In this document: positions 46,832 to 59,679 of the stretch, piece after piece
Layout: the number at the start of each line of letters is the position of its first letter
Numbering within the stretch: the stretch's first letter is position 1
Assembly (NCBI GenBank): GCA_029747015.1
Contig: JAKOGI010000363.1
Location: forward strand, 346,501-410,500
DNA from: Carnegiea gigantea
Lineage: Eukaryota; Streptophyta; Magnoliopsida; Caryophyllales; Cactaceae
DNA length: 64,000 nucleotides
Direction: 5' to 3'
Made by a program: the position numbers and the translations under genes
The notes under the pieces: model-generated
Seen by the model: the letters and a program-made list of their open reading frames with translations, nothing else
Database searches by the model: none
What the model was told of the DNA's origin: nothing

Positions 46832-47759
46832 GACACGCACACACACATATATAGATATATAAAATCACACTACGTACCTAAAACTGTACCTTACATATCC
46901 GATTCTTTAGAGATAGCGTTTCACGTCCCCATTCCCATACCACGTAGTGGAACAAATGGCATCTCATGTAACTATGGTACTGCTCCATAAAACCCACTGC
47001 CAGCAGTCTCTTGCTTAAAGTATGTAAACATAGGGAACTTATTAGTTGACTATAACTAGTAGAATCATTTAAGCAGCAAATGTTTAGGGAAGAAGGAATG
47101 TGTGGTTTAGGGAAGCATTATGGTGGGTTATATACTTCAAAAGTTATATCAAAAAATCAAATTTCACATTCAAACAATTCACATCCAAATGCATTTTGTT
47201 GAAATAAACCAGTGTTTGGCTGCCTAACTTTCCTAGGAAAGTTGTTCCGAGGGCTTTATGAGAAAATGTGCAGGGCCTGCACATTTTCACTACTCTCTTG
47301 AGAAGATATTATCCCGTGGAGCAACTGTAAGTTATTTATCAAAACAAGTCGATTCTCTTAAAGAAGTTGCAAACAAAATTAGCTAATGGAATAGTAGCAA
47401 ACCTTCCTCAAACAAAGGTTATAGTGACAAGGCCTATTGGCTACCTATTAGCTTTGCTTGCAATGGGGTCTGTTTGCAACTAAAATTCCCACTCACTAGA
47501 AGATAGATATTTGAAGTAAGAACCCAAAAAACAATGAGGGCCTTGGAGGCCAACGTCATTGTTTAATGACCTGTGAAAATTCAGCTCACATCATCAAAAT
47601 TAAGGGCAACATACAGAAATTAAATCTATCAGCAAGTCAACATTAGTTACATTTCAACTGTCTATAAGGCACACATATTAAGGGGAAGAAGACAGAGAAT
47701 TTCCAAGCAATATTGAAAGCATGTAGAGGGGAATTGGGAAATTAGGTACCCGAAGGTCC
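46485..47759. other. AT-rich spacer, no gene seen
   Basis: Begins with the TGTCT target duplication of element A. No recognised coding sequence. It contains the (TA)n tract. Confidence 0.6.
46756..46831. repeat. (TA)n microsatellite
   Basis: About 76 bp of TA repeats with two AAT interruptions, followed by a short (CA)n run. Confidence 0.95.
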
Positions 47760-50700
47760 ACTGTGATCAGTCAGAAAAACGGGGAGCATAAACAACACCC
47801 CCTCATAAAAACACCCTCCTTATAAGCATGCAAAAGAACTCTAAGGTAAGATAATCTTCTGCTATAACTAGTCAAAGTGGCCGCCTTTGAAGCTTGGCTG
47901 AACTTGTCCTCATCCTTCATTAAATGTAAGAAACTTGTCCTATCAGGTCTCTTGGGGAATAAGAGCAAATGGTCACCTGATACCTACATCAAAAAAGAAG
48001 TAAGCATGCCAGATGTCCTTGCAATAAGTAGTTCACAACCAGAGGCCCTGTTATTAATAGATGCACCGTCAGGGACCTTGCAGTCCAAATCTACTTAAAA
48101 ATCATGGCTTCTTATTTTGCTCGAGGTATCAATTCCATTCACTTGTCTAGCAACTTTGTTAAAACTAAAGTTGATGCTAGTCCAAGCAGGTGGAATTGGA
48201 ATGTTCAAGGATCTTATATCAAGAGTGCAACATTCCATCTTTTTCTCAACTTCTGTAGCTTCCCTTGCCATAGTGTAAGAATAAGCATTACAATTAGGAA
48301 AATCTACGGGGAATAAGGAAATCCTACCTGCAATGGACATATATAAAATTGAGAATACAAGGATGATAAGAAAAATTGTTGGGAGCTGCAATGCTTTGGG
48401 GTATGCATACGTCACAAGTTATCTAGTGCTCTCTCTCAAACCAACAACATGAGCTCCACTAGAGACAAGTGAAATCCAGAAAGCCTTAACCCAATTTAAA
48501 GGGAGAATAATTGACCACCTGCATCATGTTAGAAAGATATTGTTAGATACAACTTATGCAGTAGGAGGGATTTTTTTCCTTTTTTTTTTTGGGGTTGGCG
48601 ATGGGGGACCTAATGTCATTTCTTTGGCTATAATGATGAAGGTGTAAAGCATACTCGTTACAAGAACTGGTTATTAAGGTGAAAATCCATCGGCCAAACC
48701 GCTGTTTACTTGTGAAGCAAAATGAATTATACACATTGTAATTTCAGTGACATGACAGAAAAAATAAAATTTAAACCTACACTAAAGGTAATTTTCCATG
48801 ATCAATTATAGTGACATAATTAGATAAGATCCTTCGATGAAGCTCCAACAGTACAACGAAGTTATAGTGATAAGCATTTCTAGAGCCTTCCAACAAATTA
48901 TACAGCCCAATGTTGAAATAAAACTTGATAATGCGCCCCCCCACCCCCAAAAAAAAGCATAAACAAAAAGTTTTGTATGATACCTGAAAAGCAACACAAA
49001 TGGATCATTGCTCAGAATAAAAATTAAGTGTAATAAGAAATTTAATTGATCTATGCACATAAAATGCAACAACTCGAGCAGCAGAAGCTAACAATCTCAT
49101 AAAGAGGGCACAGAAAAGGAGAAATATACCCAGTCAAGAGGCCTGTGTGATTAGTGTCTCTCAATAGCATAATCAAGCGTAATCTAGAGAACTTAGCCTC
49201 AACTGACATGGATTTTGCTGATGTTGCCTCCTCTGTGCGAAAGAAATCCAAAGATGCTTTTTGTCTATCAAGACAAAGAACATTTTTGTCCACAAGTGGA
49301 TGGACCACTTCATTCATAACATCCCACAAGTCCTTGCAATTGGGTAAAGAGGAATCAATTTCATATGTTGAATGCAACATAAAGGGTTCCTCTTCCTTTA
49401 TATGTAGGTTCCCTATGGAACAATCACTCCTTTTGTCTTTAGATGAGCCATGTAAATTCGTAGATAGATGGGCTTCAGGAGCAACTACACCCTCTTTACA
49501 AGTAAAGAGTGTGGGTAAACAATAGTAAGCATCTCGAAGAAAGGTGGTCTGCATTCTTGAGAGAGTTTAGCTTGCTCTGACTCCCATTTTTCTCATCTGA
49601 CTCCAATAAGCCTTCCAAGTATCGCCTGCATTAGTAAAAACAGAACATTTAGTGACCCATACTTGCTTCATCCCATTAAAATAAGTAGGTAACCCCTAGA
49701 AGCAGAAAACTCACGAAGCACAAGGGTGCAATATACGCTACTTTGGGAAGAGCCACATTAGGACTGTTATGTTGTTATGAGAATGCAATATCTTTTGAAG
49801 AAGATGAGATGCTCTAGATCCCATGACCTCCAATCTCCTAAATTACCCATCAAGGGAATCACAACCAACCAAGACACCTTTCATCCATCTAGATGTAGGA
49901 CATGATAGATAACACAACAAAGTTCAGTTAAACTTGCCACTTGTGGAACAAGAAAACAAATAGGAACAGTAAGAACAATATGATCGCATAGTCATAAAAA
50001 TAAGAATTGAACGTGAAATCATCTATTAAATTTCTTTGAAGAGAATTATAGAAGCAAAGCCCGAGATTAAAATGCAAAATATCTCTAATACCAGGACATA
50101 GCCCAGGTTAATAAAATCAAAGTTAACTCTTAAGCAGCTGGATTCAGTGTGAGCAATAATATGACAAAATGGCCTTATTTTGACATGTGAGCTTTAGATG
50201 GTTAAGTCCCTCTCTAATAGCAAATGAATGCCTCCATATCCAAAGCTAGCGCAAGTGAGAACCCAATTCAATCCTTATGCTTTGAACAGCTCCTTTGTCC
50301 CTCACACTAACACCATTATCCTGACGAAGTGATGGTCTCCATATATAAGTCACAGTATAAATAGCTTTAGAACCATTATGCTTGCTATAATGAAGCTGCA
50401 GTGGAAGCAAAGAAATCATAAGTATAGCTACACATTGTATGATAAGATGGTGGACATCATTTATTACGTCAACCTACCATGGCACTCCCATATATTTGTT
50501 TAGAAATAATGAACCTAGAAATATTTTCTGAATTATCAAACCTGCAAGGCAATATCAATAAGCTTAGAATTGACAACAGCCATTCCTGAACATCATGAAA
50601 AAATGATAATAAATTCATTGCAAATCTCTCTGATATTAAGCATCCCTTTCAGACAATGGAAAAAGGAAAGAAAGGAAACAAACCCTTTACATAACATTAA

Positions 50701-52184
50701 ATGCTTCTCAATAGAGAAGAAAAATTCTATTCTTGCGAATCACGAACGATGATAGAAACTCCCTTTATTCAATAAATTTATATCACTAAACATTAGCTTA
50801 ACATTATGAAGAGAAAAATAGAAAGTACACGACATTTTCAATATAATAAAATTCCAGCTATTGTAGTCAAGAAGAAAAAGGAATGCCTGCCTTTAGGCCC
50901 TCTAACTGAACAACACTGTAGTAGCTTGCATCATGTAGAACAACTCCTTATTTGCTCCACTTCAAGAGAGCCCTCGATCCCTTTCCCCTACGCCACATGA
51001 AAAACAAAAGTTAGATAGCCATGAACTGAAATTTCTGACCCTTTTCTCCTTTCGGGCAAATGCCTGGGAGTGGGGGGATCCGGTGTTAGGTAGGGAAGGA
51101 ACAAAATGGTCTCGCATTATTTTGTATGAACTTTGATCAGTGTAGGCTATGGAACAAACAATACCCTAAGGTCGGAACAAACAATACCCCAAGGTCAAAA
51201 TAAATCAAGACAAATTGGGCACCATTAACAACTAATGGCAAATTGAGAAACAAAACATTGATACTCAAATTTGCCACATTTTCATCCCTTACAATATAAC
51301 ACCTGAAAGCAAATTCTATATGTCTATTTTCTCTCTTTTTTTAAAAAATTTCATTAAGTCAAAAGGCAATAAACAGTTAACAAATTTCGAAAATTGATTA
51401 AAGGTGTCTTCTCTCCTCCTCAAAAAAAGACACTCTTGGTTTCCACTAAACCCTTGAATAGATCACCGGACCCATATTGCTATGTTGCTAAAAACCCCTT
51501 TCCATGTAGTTATGATAAGGGAAACTGAACAGACATATAGACATTAATTCCAATACTTGCCCTGCAACTCCATGGCCAAAGAATAGAAAAACTAAAAATT
51601 ATAAATTGTAAAATGATGTTTGACTGGTTAATTAAGTTCAAAACCACCACTTCTCTTCCAATTATGTTTGAACCATTGGCTAATGCATTAAACTATGAAC
51701 TAAATCTTCAAAAAGGAAAGTAGATATTTGAGCTTCACAAGCTCCAAACGTTTTTCCTAATTTAAAAACTTGGATGAATACCGGTCATGCAATCTGGGGG
51801 GATAAAATACCCATAACTTAGCCATGATGAAGTGCTTATCATGCCATATGTAGGTCCGCAGTCTTCTGGTCCTATCCCCGAAACACTGAAACTAGTATGG
51901 GGATTCTCTTTGAGCTCAATCCTCCTTTGAACTTGCTGCAGGATCTTCTTCTCCTCATGCTCGAACTTGCAAGGTTTTTCAGGCCGACAGCGATTACTAG
52001 TGTTGAAGTAGATGGTGTGGTGATGCCTGTTATAGTGAGAACAAAAGTTTTCTTTGAGGCGAATAGAGAGGACTGAGTAGAGAAAATCCAGCTTAACGGC
52101 GCGTGATTCAGCATATTTTTGGGCATCAAGAGTCGTGGTACCACTCTGCCTTTCGCCATTATTTAGGACTGTTGGTGGCCATCC
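47760..52184 (-). pseudogene. POP1: POP1-like RNase P/MRP subunit pseudogene with introns
   Basis: Blocks of plant POP1 lie in order on the minus strand. 52184-51782: start MATNSP, then DAQKYAESRAVKLDFLYSVL, VQRRIELKENPHTSFSVSG, RTRRLRTYIWHDKHFIMAKL. About 50988-50893: GKGSRALLKWSK, stop, GVVLHDASYYSVVQLEG. 50395-50170: AIYTVTYIWRPS and LWIWRHSFAIREGLNHLKLT after a TAG. About 49554-49130: CKDLWDVMNEVVHP, DKNVLCLDRQKASLDFF, LIMLLRDTNHTGLLTG. 48518-48427: the POPLD block WSIILPLNWVKAFWISLVSS. 48327-48095: DFPNCNAYSYTMAREATE, RSLNIPIPPAWTSINFSF. About 47990-47760: GDHLLLFPKRPDRTSF, YLRVLLHAYKEGVF. Splice sites join in phase (49130 to 48518 gives LLTGWSII), so it derives from a genomic copy. A 1-nt insertion after codon 6, a 1-nt loss before GDR and another at 48315, plus stops in two exons, make it non-functional. 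POP1 normally binds RNase P/MRP RNA for tRNA and rRNA processing. Confidence 0.85.
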
Positions 52185-54762
52185 GAAGAGGAGGCTCTAT
52201 TAAACACTAAGCCGACAGCTAAGGGAGACTTTCATGTACTGAATCGGAGAAAAAAAAAGTGAAGAAATCACTTTTCACTCTGATTCTGCTATATGAATGC
52301 TTCATTGGTCAACTCTACTATAAAAGGTGTGAGATAAAGAAAGGGCGAGTCTAATATTTGCAATGGTCAAATATATAATATATATATCAAAACTATCCTA
52401 AATGAAAAATATATTAGGGGTGGATCCGAGATTTGAAGTAAGCCAGCTTGGAGTTACTAAATATATATGGTGCAAAATTTAAACAACTAAAGCAATTTTT
52501 CTTATGATGTTTCACATTTTGAAAGCAATCCACAATGTCATTGTTGGTCACAACTTCAAATAAATCATCCTCACACTCAGATCACCTTGTCTAATTAGTT
52601 TTCATATCCCAATTCATGTCATCATATACTAGTTTAAAAAAGTTGAAAACTTCAAATTCACCAAATTTTCATCTCAAAACTCTCAAATTTAATTTTTAAG
52701 TTCTTATATCTATCAAATTCAACTCTCATTCAAAAACAATATCACGGAATTAGGCATAATTTAAGTCCCATTTATTAGACTTCAATATCCAACGACTAAT
52801 TTCAACTCCCAAATCAATAACTAAGTTCACAAATTTACCGTTAAATTTATGAAATTTTTCACCAAATAACTAATTTCAAACAAAAAACAATAACCAAATG
52901 ACAAATATAACTAAAATAACCAAATTAAACATACACTGATTTAGAACTAAAACTCAAATAGAAACTAAATGAACCTTACATTGAGCTTATGCATGTTTGA
53001 CACAAATTTAGAAATGTGAAGATTCAAACGTAGCCTTAAAGAAGGCAGTGTTGAGCAACTGGTTGTGGGCACTAGGAAGGGGGAGAGAGGCAAAGAAGAA
53101 TGGCTTAGGGTTCAGTGCGCTACGTTTCTACCTAGAGGTCCTAGACTAGAGGCCACGTCGGACAAGTACTAATCAGTACATAATCATTTATTAAAAATTT
53201 TAAATTAATCCAACTATGTAAGTAATTAAATGCTAAATAATTGCAAGGTTGATAAACAAAGGTGTAAGAAGCACGGCCCTAACCCCTAGGTGTAGACGTA
53301 TAGTCCCCCACGAGTCACCCGTCACATCATTCTGTTGCTTGATTAAGAGTTTAATTTTATTTGCTGTAGAAAATATGCCTTTTCGGAGTAGAATATAATC
53401 ATCAATTGAGCTTATAACCTATTTGGCCCGGGGCCCAATTTGGGTTCCTAGCAGAGAGCATTCCTGTTGCAAACAGCTGGGGCTGCTTGGATCAAAGGGC
53501 CAAGCTCCTCATTCAATTACTTATTTTCCTGCACCACAATTATATTTTTAAGTCACAATGGTAAAGTAAAGTCATCATTGAGATTGTGAAAGAAACAACA
53601 TACAAAAATAAATCACTTTTGCTATCAAGCCTTTAAACCAAAGATATGTGACTTGAAAAAAAACAAATAGGTTTTCCAAAGGTCCCCTAATCATCTCTGG
53701 TATAGGGACCACCTGACTCTCTCTGCATGAACCAAAGGTCTAAGTCCACGTTCGGAAATCAAGGTACGATGTTACAATGTGATGCATCCAGGACAACCAT
53801 GATCGTCGCCAGCTTTACTAATCAAATTAAAAAAATTAAATATCATACAAAGTAAAGCATGCTAATGAATCAAATATCAAAAATAAAGAAAATAATATTC
53901 ATAGTTCAATGAAAATGCATAAATAAAAAAACAAAATTTACAGGAGGTGGGGATACTCGCATAAACTAAAATTACATCTTTATAAACTAAAAATTAAACT
54001 GAAATATTTGAAAAGTAAAAAGATGAAAAGAGGGCATAGAATTTAATTAGCCCTCGGGGGGACCCATCTGATTGGGCCGGGAACCCAGTAAAACAAATTT
54101 AGTTCGTTTCTTTTGTTTTGACATAGCAATGATATTTCTTTTTTTAAAAAAAAAAATCTCTCACTCTGTTGTGGTTTTGCCCTCTCTCTGAATTACCACC
54201 TTCAGTCCAAAGGGATGGCTCCTACTTACAGGCATAATGGATAGGGAATAGTTTGGTTAAATGGATAAGGACTCATCTTTAGCTCTTATCAACCAAACTA
54301 TCTTCTTTATTATCTTTTAGTCTCCTATTATCCGAAATTCGATTTATCTCCACAAAATATATCTCAGGCTAGTTCCAAAACATGTTGTTGACAAGAAAGT
54401 CGAGGCAACAGGATCCTAGGCCAAACTCAGTTGACATTTGAACTAACTATAGCTATCATGTCTGCCGAAAGTCCAATCCCAGGCTAGAGTTGGTTGGCAT
54501 TTGGATTGAAGATAATAGACGATTCTAGGTTCTCACCAAAAAAGTCAGAGACTAGAGACAAGATGGGCGAGACTCAAATTAGAATGCTTCAACTGGAGAA
54601 AATTGAAAATAAAAAGAAAATAAAAACTATCACATTTTGTCTGAAAAAAGAAATAAAGGAAGGACAATGAGTTCGAACCTATGACCTTTTCATCATGCAT
54701 TATTTTCTCATCCCTCCACTCCATCCATGGGCTAATGGTTTTCTCATGCTTTAACCATACGA
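52185..54762. other. Intergenic, no gene seen
   Basis: AT-rich sequence upstream of the POP1 pseudogene. No open frame with a recognised domain, no tRNA cloverleaf and no clear repeat noticed. Confidence 0.5.
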
Positions 54763-56955
54763 ATCATGGAATGGTCAAGGCCTACCAGTGTCACTGAGAA
54801 TCGGGGTTTAGCAGGCTATTATCGAAGGTTCATTAAAGACCTTTCAAAAATAGCTTCACCCCTGACCAATCTGCTAAAGAAAGCGAATAAATTTGTGTGG
54901 ACAGAGAAGTGTAAGAGAGCCTTTCAAAAGTTACGACAGCAATTAACTACCGCCCCAATCCTAACACTACTACTAAAGGGTAAAGAGTATACCATTTATA
55001 GTGATGCTTCAAAGAACGGTTTGGGGTATGTGCTGATGCAGAAAGACAAAGTAGCAGCGTATGCCTCTTGACAGCTTAAGCCTTATGAGAAAAATTACCC
55101 TGCCTATGACCTGCGTTAGCAGTAGTGGTGTTTGTATTAAAAATTTGGAGATATTACTTATATGGAGTACCAGGCAAGATCTGTACTAACCATCAAAGTC
55201 TGCAGTATATCTTCACCCAAAAGAAGCTAAATTTGAGACAATGGCGGTGGCTTAGTTACTTAAAGACTATGATTTGCAGATTCAATATCATTCAAGAAAA
55301 GCAAATGTTGTAGCAGATGCCCTAAGTAGGAAGGCGTAACATAACTCAAGCACTGCAGTGATTACTTAGTTGAGTGTTTTGAGAGAGCGTAAGGACTTGA
55401 GAATTCAACTAGTGTCCCATGGGCAAGCAAATGTTCAATTATCAGCACTTACCTTACAGCCTTCCATAGTGGAGGAAATTCAGGTAAACTAGAAAAGTGA
55501 TCTTGAACTCCAAAGAATACAATAAAATTTAGAGAAAGGGAAGTCTCCTGGGTTTGTAGTGCTTGAGAATGGGACCCTGCGATTCCAAAATCGCCTACGT
55601 GTACCCAAAAATGAGGAATTGAGAAAACAGATCCTAGAGAAAGCTCACAATACTCGCTACTCGGTGCATCTAGGAGGCACCAAGATGTAGAGAGACTTAA
55701 GGCAATAGTTCTGGTGGAACAATATGAAGAAGGAGGTTACGGAATATGTAGACAAGTGTCTAACCTTCCAGAAGGTTAAAGCACAGCATCAGCATCCTGT
55801 GGGTGAACTGCGACCCTTAGAAATTCCCACTTGAAAGTGGTATTCCATCTTAATGGACTTCGTTTTATGGGTTTACCCCTTTTTACGTCGAAGAAGGATG
55901 CTATCTGCATCATAGTTGATCGACTTACCAAGTCGGCCCATTTTCTGCCAATTAGGGATATTTGGAGAGTTGAAAAACTAGCCCAACATAATATTTAGGA
56001 GATAGTCCGCCTGCACGGGATTCCATTGGACATAGTATCAGACAGGTATCGAAGATTCCTAGCCGATTTTTGGCAAGCATTTCAAAAAGCTTTTGGGACC
56101 AAATTGAACTTTAGTAACTCTTATCACCCTGAGACAGACGGGCAAACTGAAAGAGTGAATCAAATTCTAGAAGATATGTTAAAAGCTTGTGTATTGGAGT
56201 TCCAAGAGAAGTGGGAAAACGATTTACCTTTGGTGGAGTTTTTCAATAAGAATAGCTACTAATCCACTGTCAAAATGGCCCAGTTTAAGGCTTTATACAG
56301 AGAAAATGTAGAATCCCACTGTGCTGGAGTGATTTGGACGAGGGACTAATTATAGGTCCCAAATGATTCAGGAAACCATTGAAACAATGAGAAGGATCTG
56401 AGAGCATATTAGGGTTGCCCAGAGTCGGCAAAAGAGTTATGCCAATAAGAGAAGGAGGCTTCTGGAGTTTCAAGTAGGCAATAAAGCTTTTCTCAAAGTT
56501 CCCTCAACTAGGGGTATCAAGAGGTTCGGAATACGAGGCAAATTGAGTCCAAGGTGTATTGGACCTTATGAGATTATTGAAAAGTTGAATCCTATAGCAT
56601 ATCGTCTAGATTTGCCTGTAGAACTTAAACATGTGCATAACGAGTTTCACATCTCTCAGCTCAGAAAGTATATTTCAGATCCGTACCACACCATTGTATC
56701 TGAACTTATTGAAATCACTGAGGATCTAGTGTACGAAGAGCGTCTAGTCAAAATACTAGATCACAGGATAAAGCAGCTACGCAAGAAGCAGATGCCACTA
56801 GTCAAGGTGCTTTGGGCAAACCATACCTCCCAAGAAGCGACTTGGGAGACCAAAGAGGAAATGAAAGCCAAGCACCCACATTTATTTGAGGTAATCTTGC
56901 ATGACATGGTGAAGTTCATAAGTTTCAAGGGCGAAACTCTTTAGGGGAAGAAGGC
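54763..56955 (+). pseudogene. Ty3/gypsy pol 3' fragment (RT end, RNase H, integrase, C-terminal domain)
   Basis: Starts abruptly within the RT-RNase H junction: MEWSRPTSVTENRGLAGYYR (lacking the usual SFL of RSFLGLAGYY), PLTNLLKKANKFVWTEKCK, then RNase H TIYSDASKNGLGYVLMQKD. After stops and frameshifts: VLKIWRYYLYGVPGKICTNH and the integrase zinc finger region HLGGTKM..DLRQ..FWW..MKKEVTEYVDKCLTFQKVKA. Its catalytic contexts are VSDRYRRFLADFWQAFQ and TDGQTERVNQILEDML. The last frame, 56543-56944, has GPYEIIEKLNPIAYRLDLP, HNEFHISQLRKYI and a chromodomain-like tail KVLWANHTSQEATWETKEEM. The 3' end leads through a polypurine tract AGGGGAAGAAGGC into an LTR at 56956. The start at 54763 matches 63469 of the next copy, so everything 5' of it was lost. 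Confidence 0.85.
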
Positions 56956-57099
56956 TGTAATAGCCTAACCCTAAATTATGTTTATTTATTTAATTACCTC
57001 ATATTAATGATTTTCTCATATTTATTTATTGCATTTAATCATCTCGGTGAGAAAAAATATATATAATTTTGTTTGGGCCCTTACTTGGCAATTTGGGTT

Positions 57100-57130
<31 letters not shown>

Positions 57131-59479
57131 TTAACGAAAAGTTTGGGAGGATTGATACTATGCCTTGATAATTATAATCTCATTGATTAAATTATTTTTT
57201 CATAACATCGCAATAGTTTAATTTTGAGTTACGCAAAAACATTATTGTTACGAAGCGTTTTATTTCCGAGCCCGACGTATTTTGGCCCAATGTGAAGCTC
57301 AACAAGCTTGCTTTACTAACCTAGCTAATTACCATGATTTAAACTCATCCATGATTAGCAAAAGCTACTTTTGGGAGGTATAATTTCAGCCAAGTAAGTT
57401 TTAATTCTTTTTAACCAAGTAAAACCCACACACACGCACACATCCGTGTCCTTTCTCTCTCCTAACCCATGCCAGCCTACAGTAGGACCAACCAGCCACC
57501 TTTTGGCCACCAGTTCACCACCAAGAAAGCCTCCTTCAGCCACCAAACAACCACCAGCAACCACCCTAGCCACCACCTATACTCCCACAAACATCAAGCC
57601 TCACTTACACCACTTTTTCTTCAAGCAAAGTAAGTAAACCCTAATCTTAATCTTATTGATTTTGATTTTATCTTAGTTTTGATTCTTATTTTGTTATTTT
57701 TGATTATTAGCCATGACGTTTTAATAAGCAATAAGAGTTATTTGGGTATTTAAATTGTTAGAGAAGCTTGAGTGTAAGGGGAGTTGAGATTGTTCATGAT
57801 CGTGCAAACTTAACCTTAATTGACGTCTATGGGCGGTTTTGTATTTGTTTTGGCAATCTTTAGCATCATAAATGATTATGGTGATGTTGGCGAGATTTTG
57901 AATGATTAAGGGTGAATCTAAGTTGGCCAAAAGTTTAGGTTTTAATGATTACGTAGGATTTAACTTTCCTTTAGTAGTAAGCACGTTATTTGTGTATATT
58001 TGATTGAGAAATGAATCTTTGATGTATATGATTATGAAGTGAAATTCAGTGTGGTGCCTTGTATGGTGATGGGAAGGACTGAAGCTTTGCTACATGATTT
58101 TAAGGAGTGATTTTAGATGATGATTTATGTGAAAAGAGAGGAGAAAGCAATGACAGTGGGGGCTGGGAAATGGTAAACAATAGGGGAACATTTGCCAAAA
58201 ACCTGGCAATGATCAACCTAGCCCAAACTTTTGAGTTTTGATGAGTGGATAGATCAGTGTGTTCGCTTTCAAAATCCTTTTGAATCGCCTTAATCCAAGG
58301 TCTGTCGAAAAAGTTATGGCCGTTTTGCTAGAACTGTGCAGGTTCAACTAAAACTGGTACACTTGTGTTCTAGCCCCATTTTGGGAAGTCTATTGTGGGA
58401 ATCATATTTTGTGTTGTAAATGAAAGTTTTTTGGCACTTCTTAAGCTTTCTATATTGAGGAATTAGGTCTCAAATGGAGGTCGGGATATTAAGTTATGAG
58501 TCATTTATTTTAGCCCCTATTACGCCCTTACCTTTTCTTTTACTAAAGTATTAACTATACAAATAAATACATTTGCTAACACTATGTTCCTATAACGATA
58601 TTTTTGTATAGAATTAGGGCCCAATCTATCATTTTCTCCCTTTTTGTGGATAATCATATTCAGTGAAATTTCATTAAAAGTTCTAGGTACGTCCATTGTC
58701 TATGTCTTTAGAAATCAACACATATTTATCAAAATTATAATGTTTTGATAAGTACCTCAATAAATCAGTTTAATCAGTGATTTATGACATAATTAGTGAC
58801 CCTATCAGTTAGCAGTTACAGGGCATTACCCTTAAGCTATCCGCGCGGCTTCAGGCCAGGTCTCTCAATTGGCTTGGCAGGTGTAGACCTATCTTCAAAT
58901 CACAACAGTTATTATGGATTCACTATCAGATAATAATTGACAATGCAGTATTATACTCATCTCATTTCCTGTTATAAATTAAAATAAATTATAACGTGGG
59001 CCCAACCGGCTCTTCCATGGACGTTTAACAATATATGAATGCATGTACTGAGCTTCACCTTACAGTTCGAAATGTTTTCATGTTTTGTTTTAGGCAAATG
59101 TTCAGTGAATCGCCCTCAGGCTAGAAGACCAATTGAAGGTGACAAGCAAGCAAAGAAGTCTAAATCGAACAACGGTGTGTTAGAGTTGAGATGTTTTTAG
59201 CACTGTATTGTGAAATATTTTGATGTTGGATCAGTATACCCTACAAGAGTTATTATATTTTGGTGTAAACCTTGAGATAAGTTAATGGTTTGACGTTGGA
59301 ACTGTTCATATATGGTTTTTATGGGTTGTGATTGTGTGAATACCTTGTGATGGTAAACGTTGCTGTACTTGTACCTTTTTTATAGCGGCAACACCCCGAT
59401 CATCTGGAATATTACTTCTAATTGGTGAAACTAATGAAGAGAACACAAATAGTGAATTATGTACATTTAGGGTGTTATA
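56956..59479 (+). repeat. Ty3/gypsy LTR shared by two partial elements
   Basis: Begins TGTAATAGCC after a polypurine tract and ends GGGTGTTATA just before a PBS. The ends are near-palindromic (TGTAAT.CC / GG.GTTATA; the final CA has decayed to TA). Length is about 2.5 kb. It contains a (TTTA)n tract and a C/A-rich stretch at about 57420-57610 that is open in one frame but has no motif. No second copy is inside the window, so exact ends rest on PPT, PBS and terminal symmetry. Confidence 0.75.
57098..57132. repeat. (TTTA)n microsatellite
   Basis: About eight TTTA repeats inside the gypsy LTR. Confidence 0.95.
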
Positions 59480-59483
59480 GATT

Positions 59484-59499
59484 TGGTATCAAAGCCAGG
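59484..59499 (+). other. Primer-binding site (initiator Met tRNA type)
   Basis: TGGTATCAAAGCCAGG, four bases after the LTR end; it matches the iMet PBS TGGTATCAGAGCC with one change. Confidence 0.85.
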
Positions 59500-59679
59500 T
59501 TTTCATTTTCCTGATGGGATACGGAGTATGGAGTTTAGATAGAGAAGGGTGAGAAGGGTTACTATAAGGAATATCATATACTATTAGACACTTATGATAC
59601 TAGAAACAGACTTGTGATATTAGAAATGTATATTGCTTATCTTTTATATGCCCCTCATTTGTATTTTCCTTGTTAGATG

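Noticed and set aside
52002..52159. 95-codon minus-strand frame as an independent small gene (51872-52159)
   Set aside because: It is the shifted frame of POP1 exon 1; the neighbouring frame contains the conserved POP1 residues.
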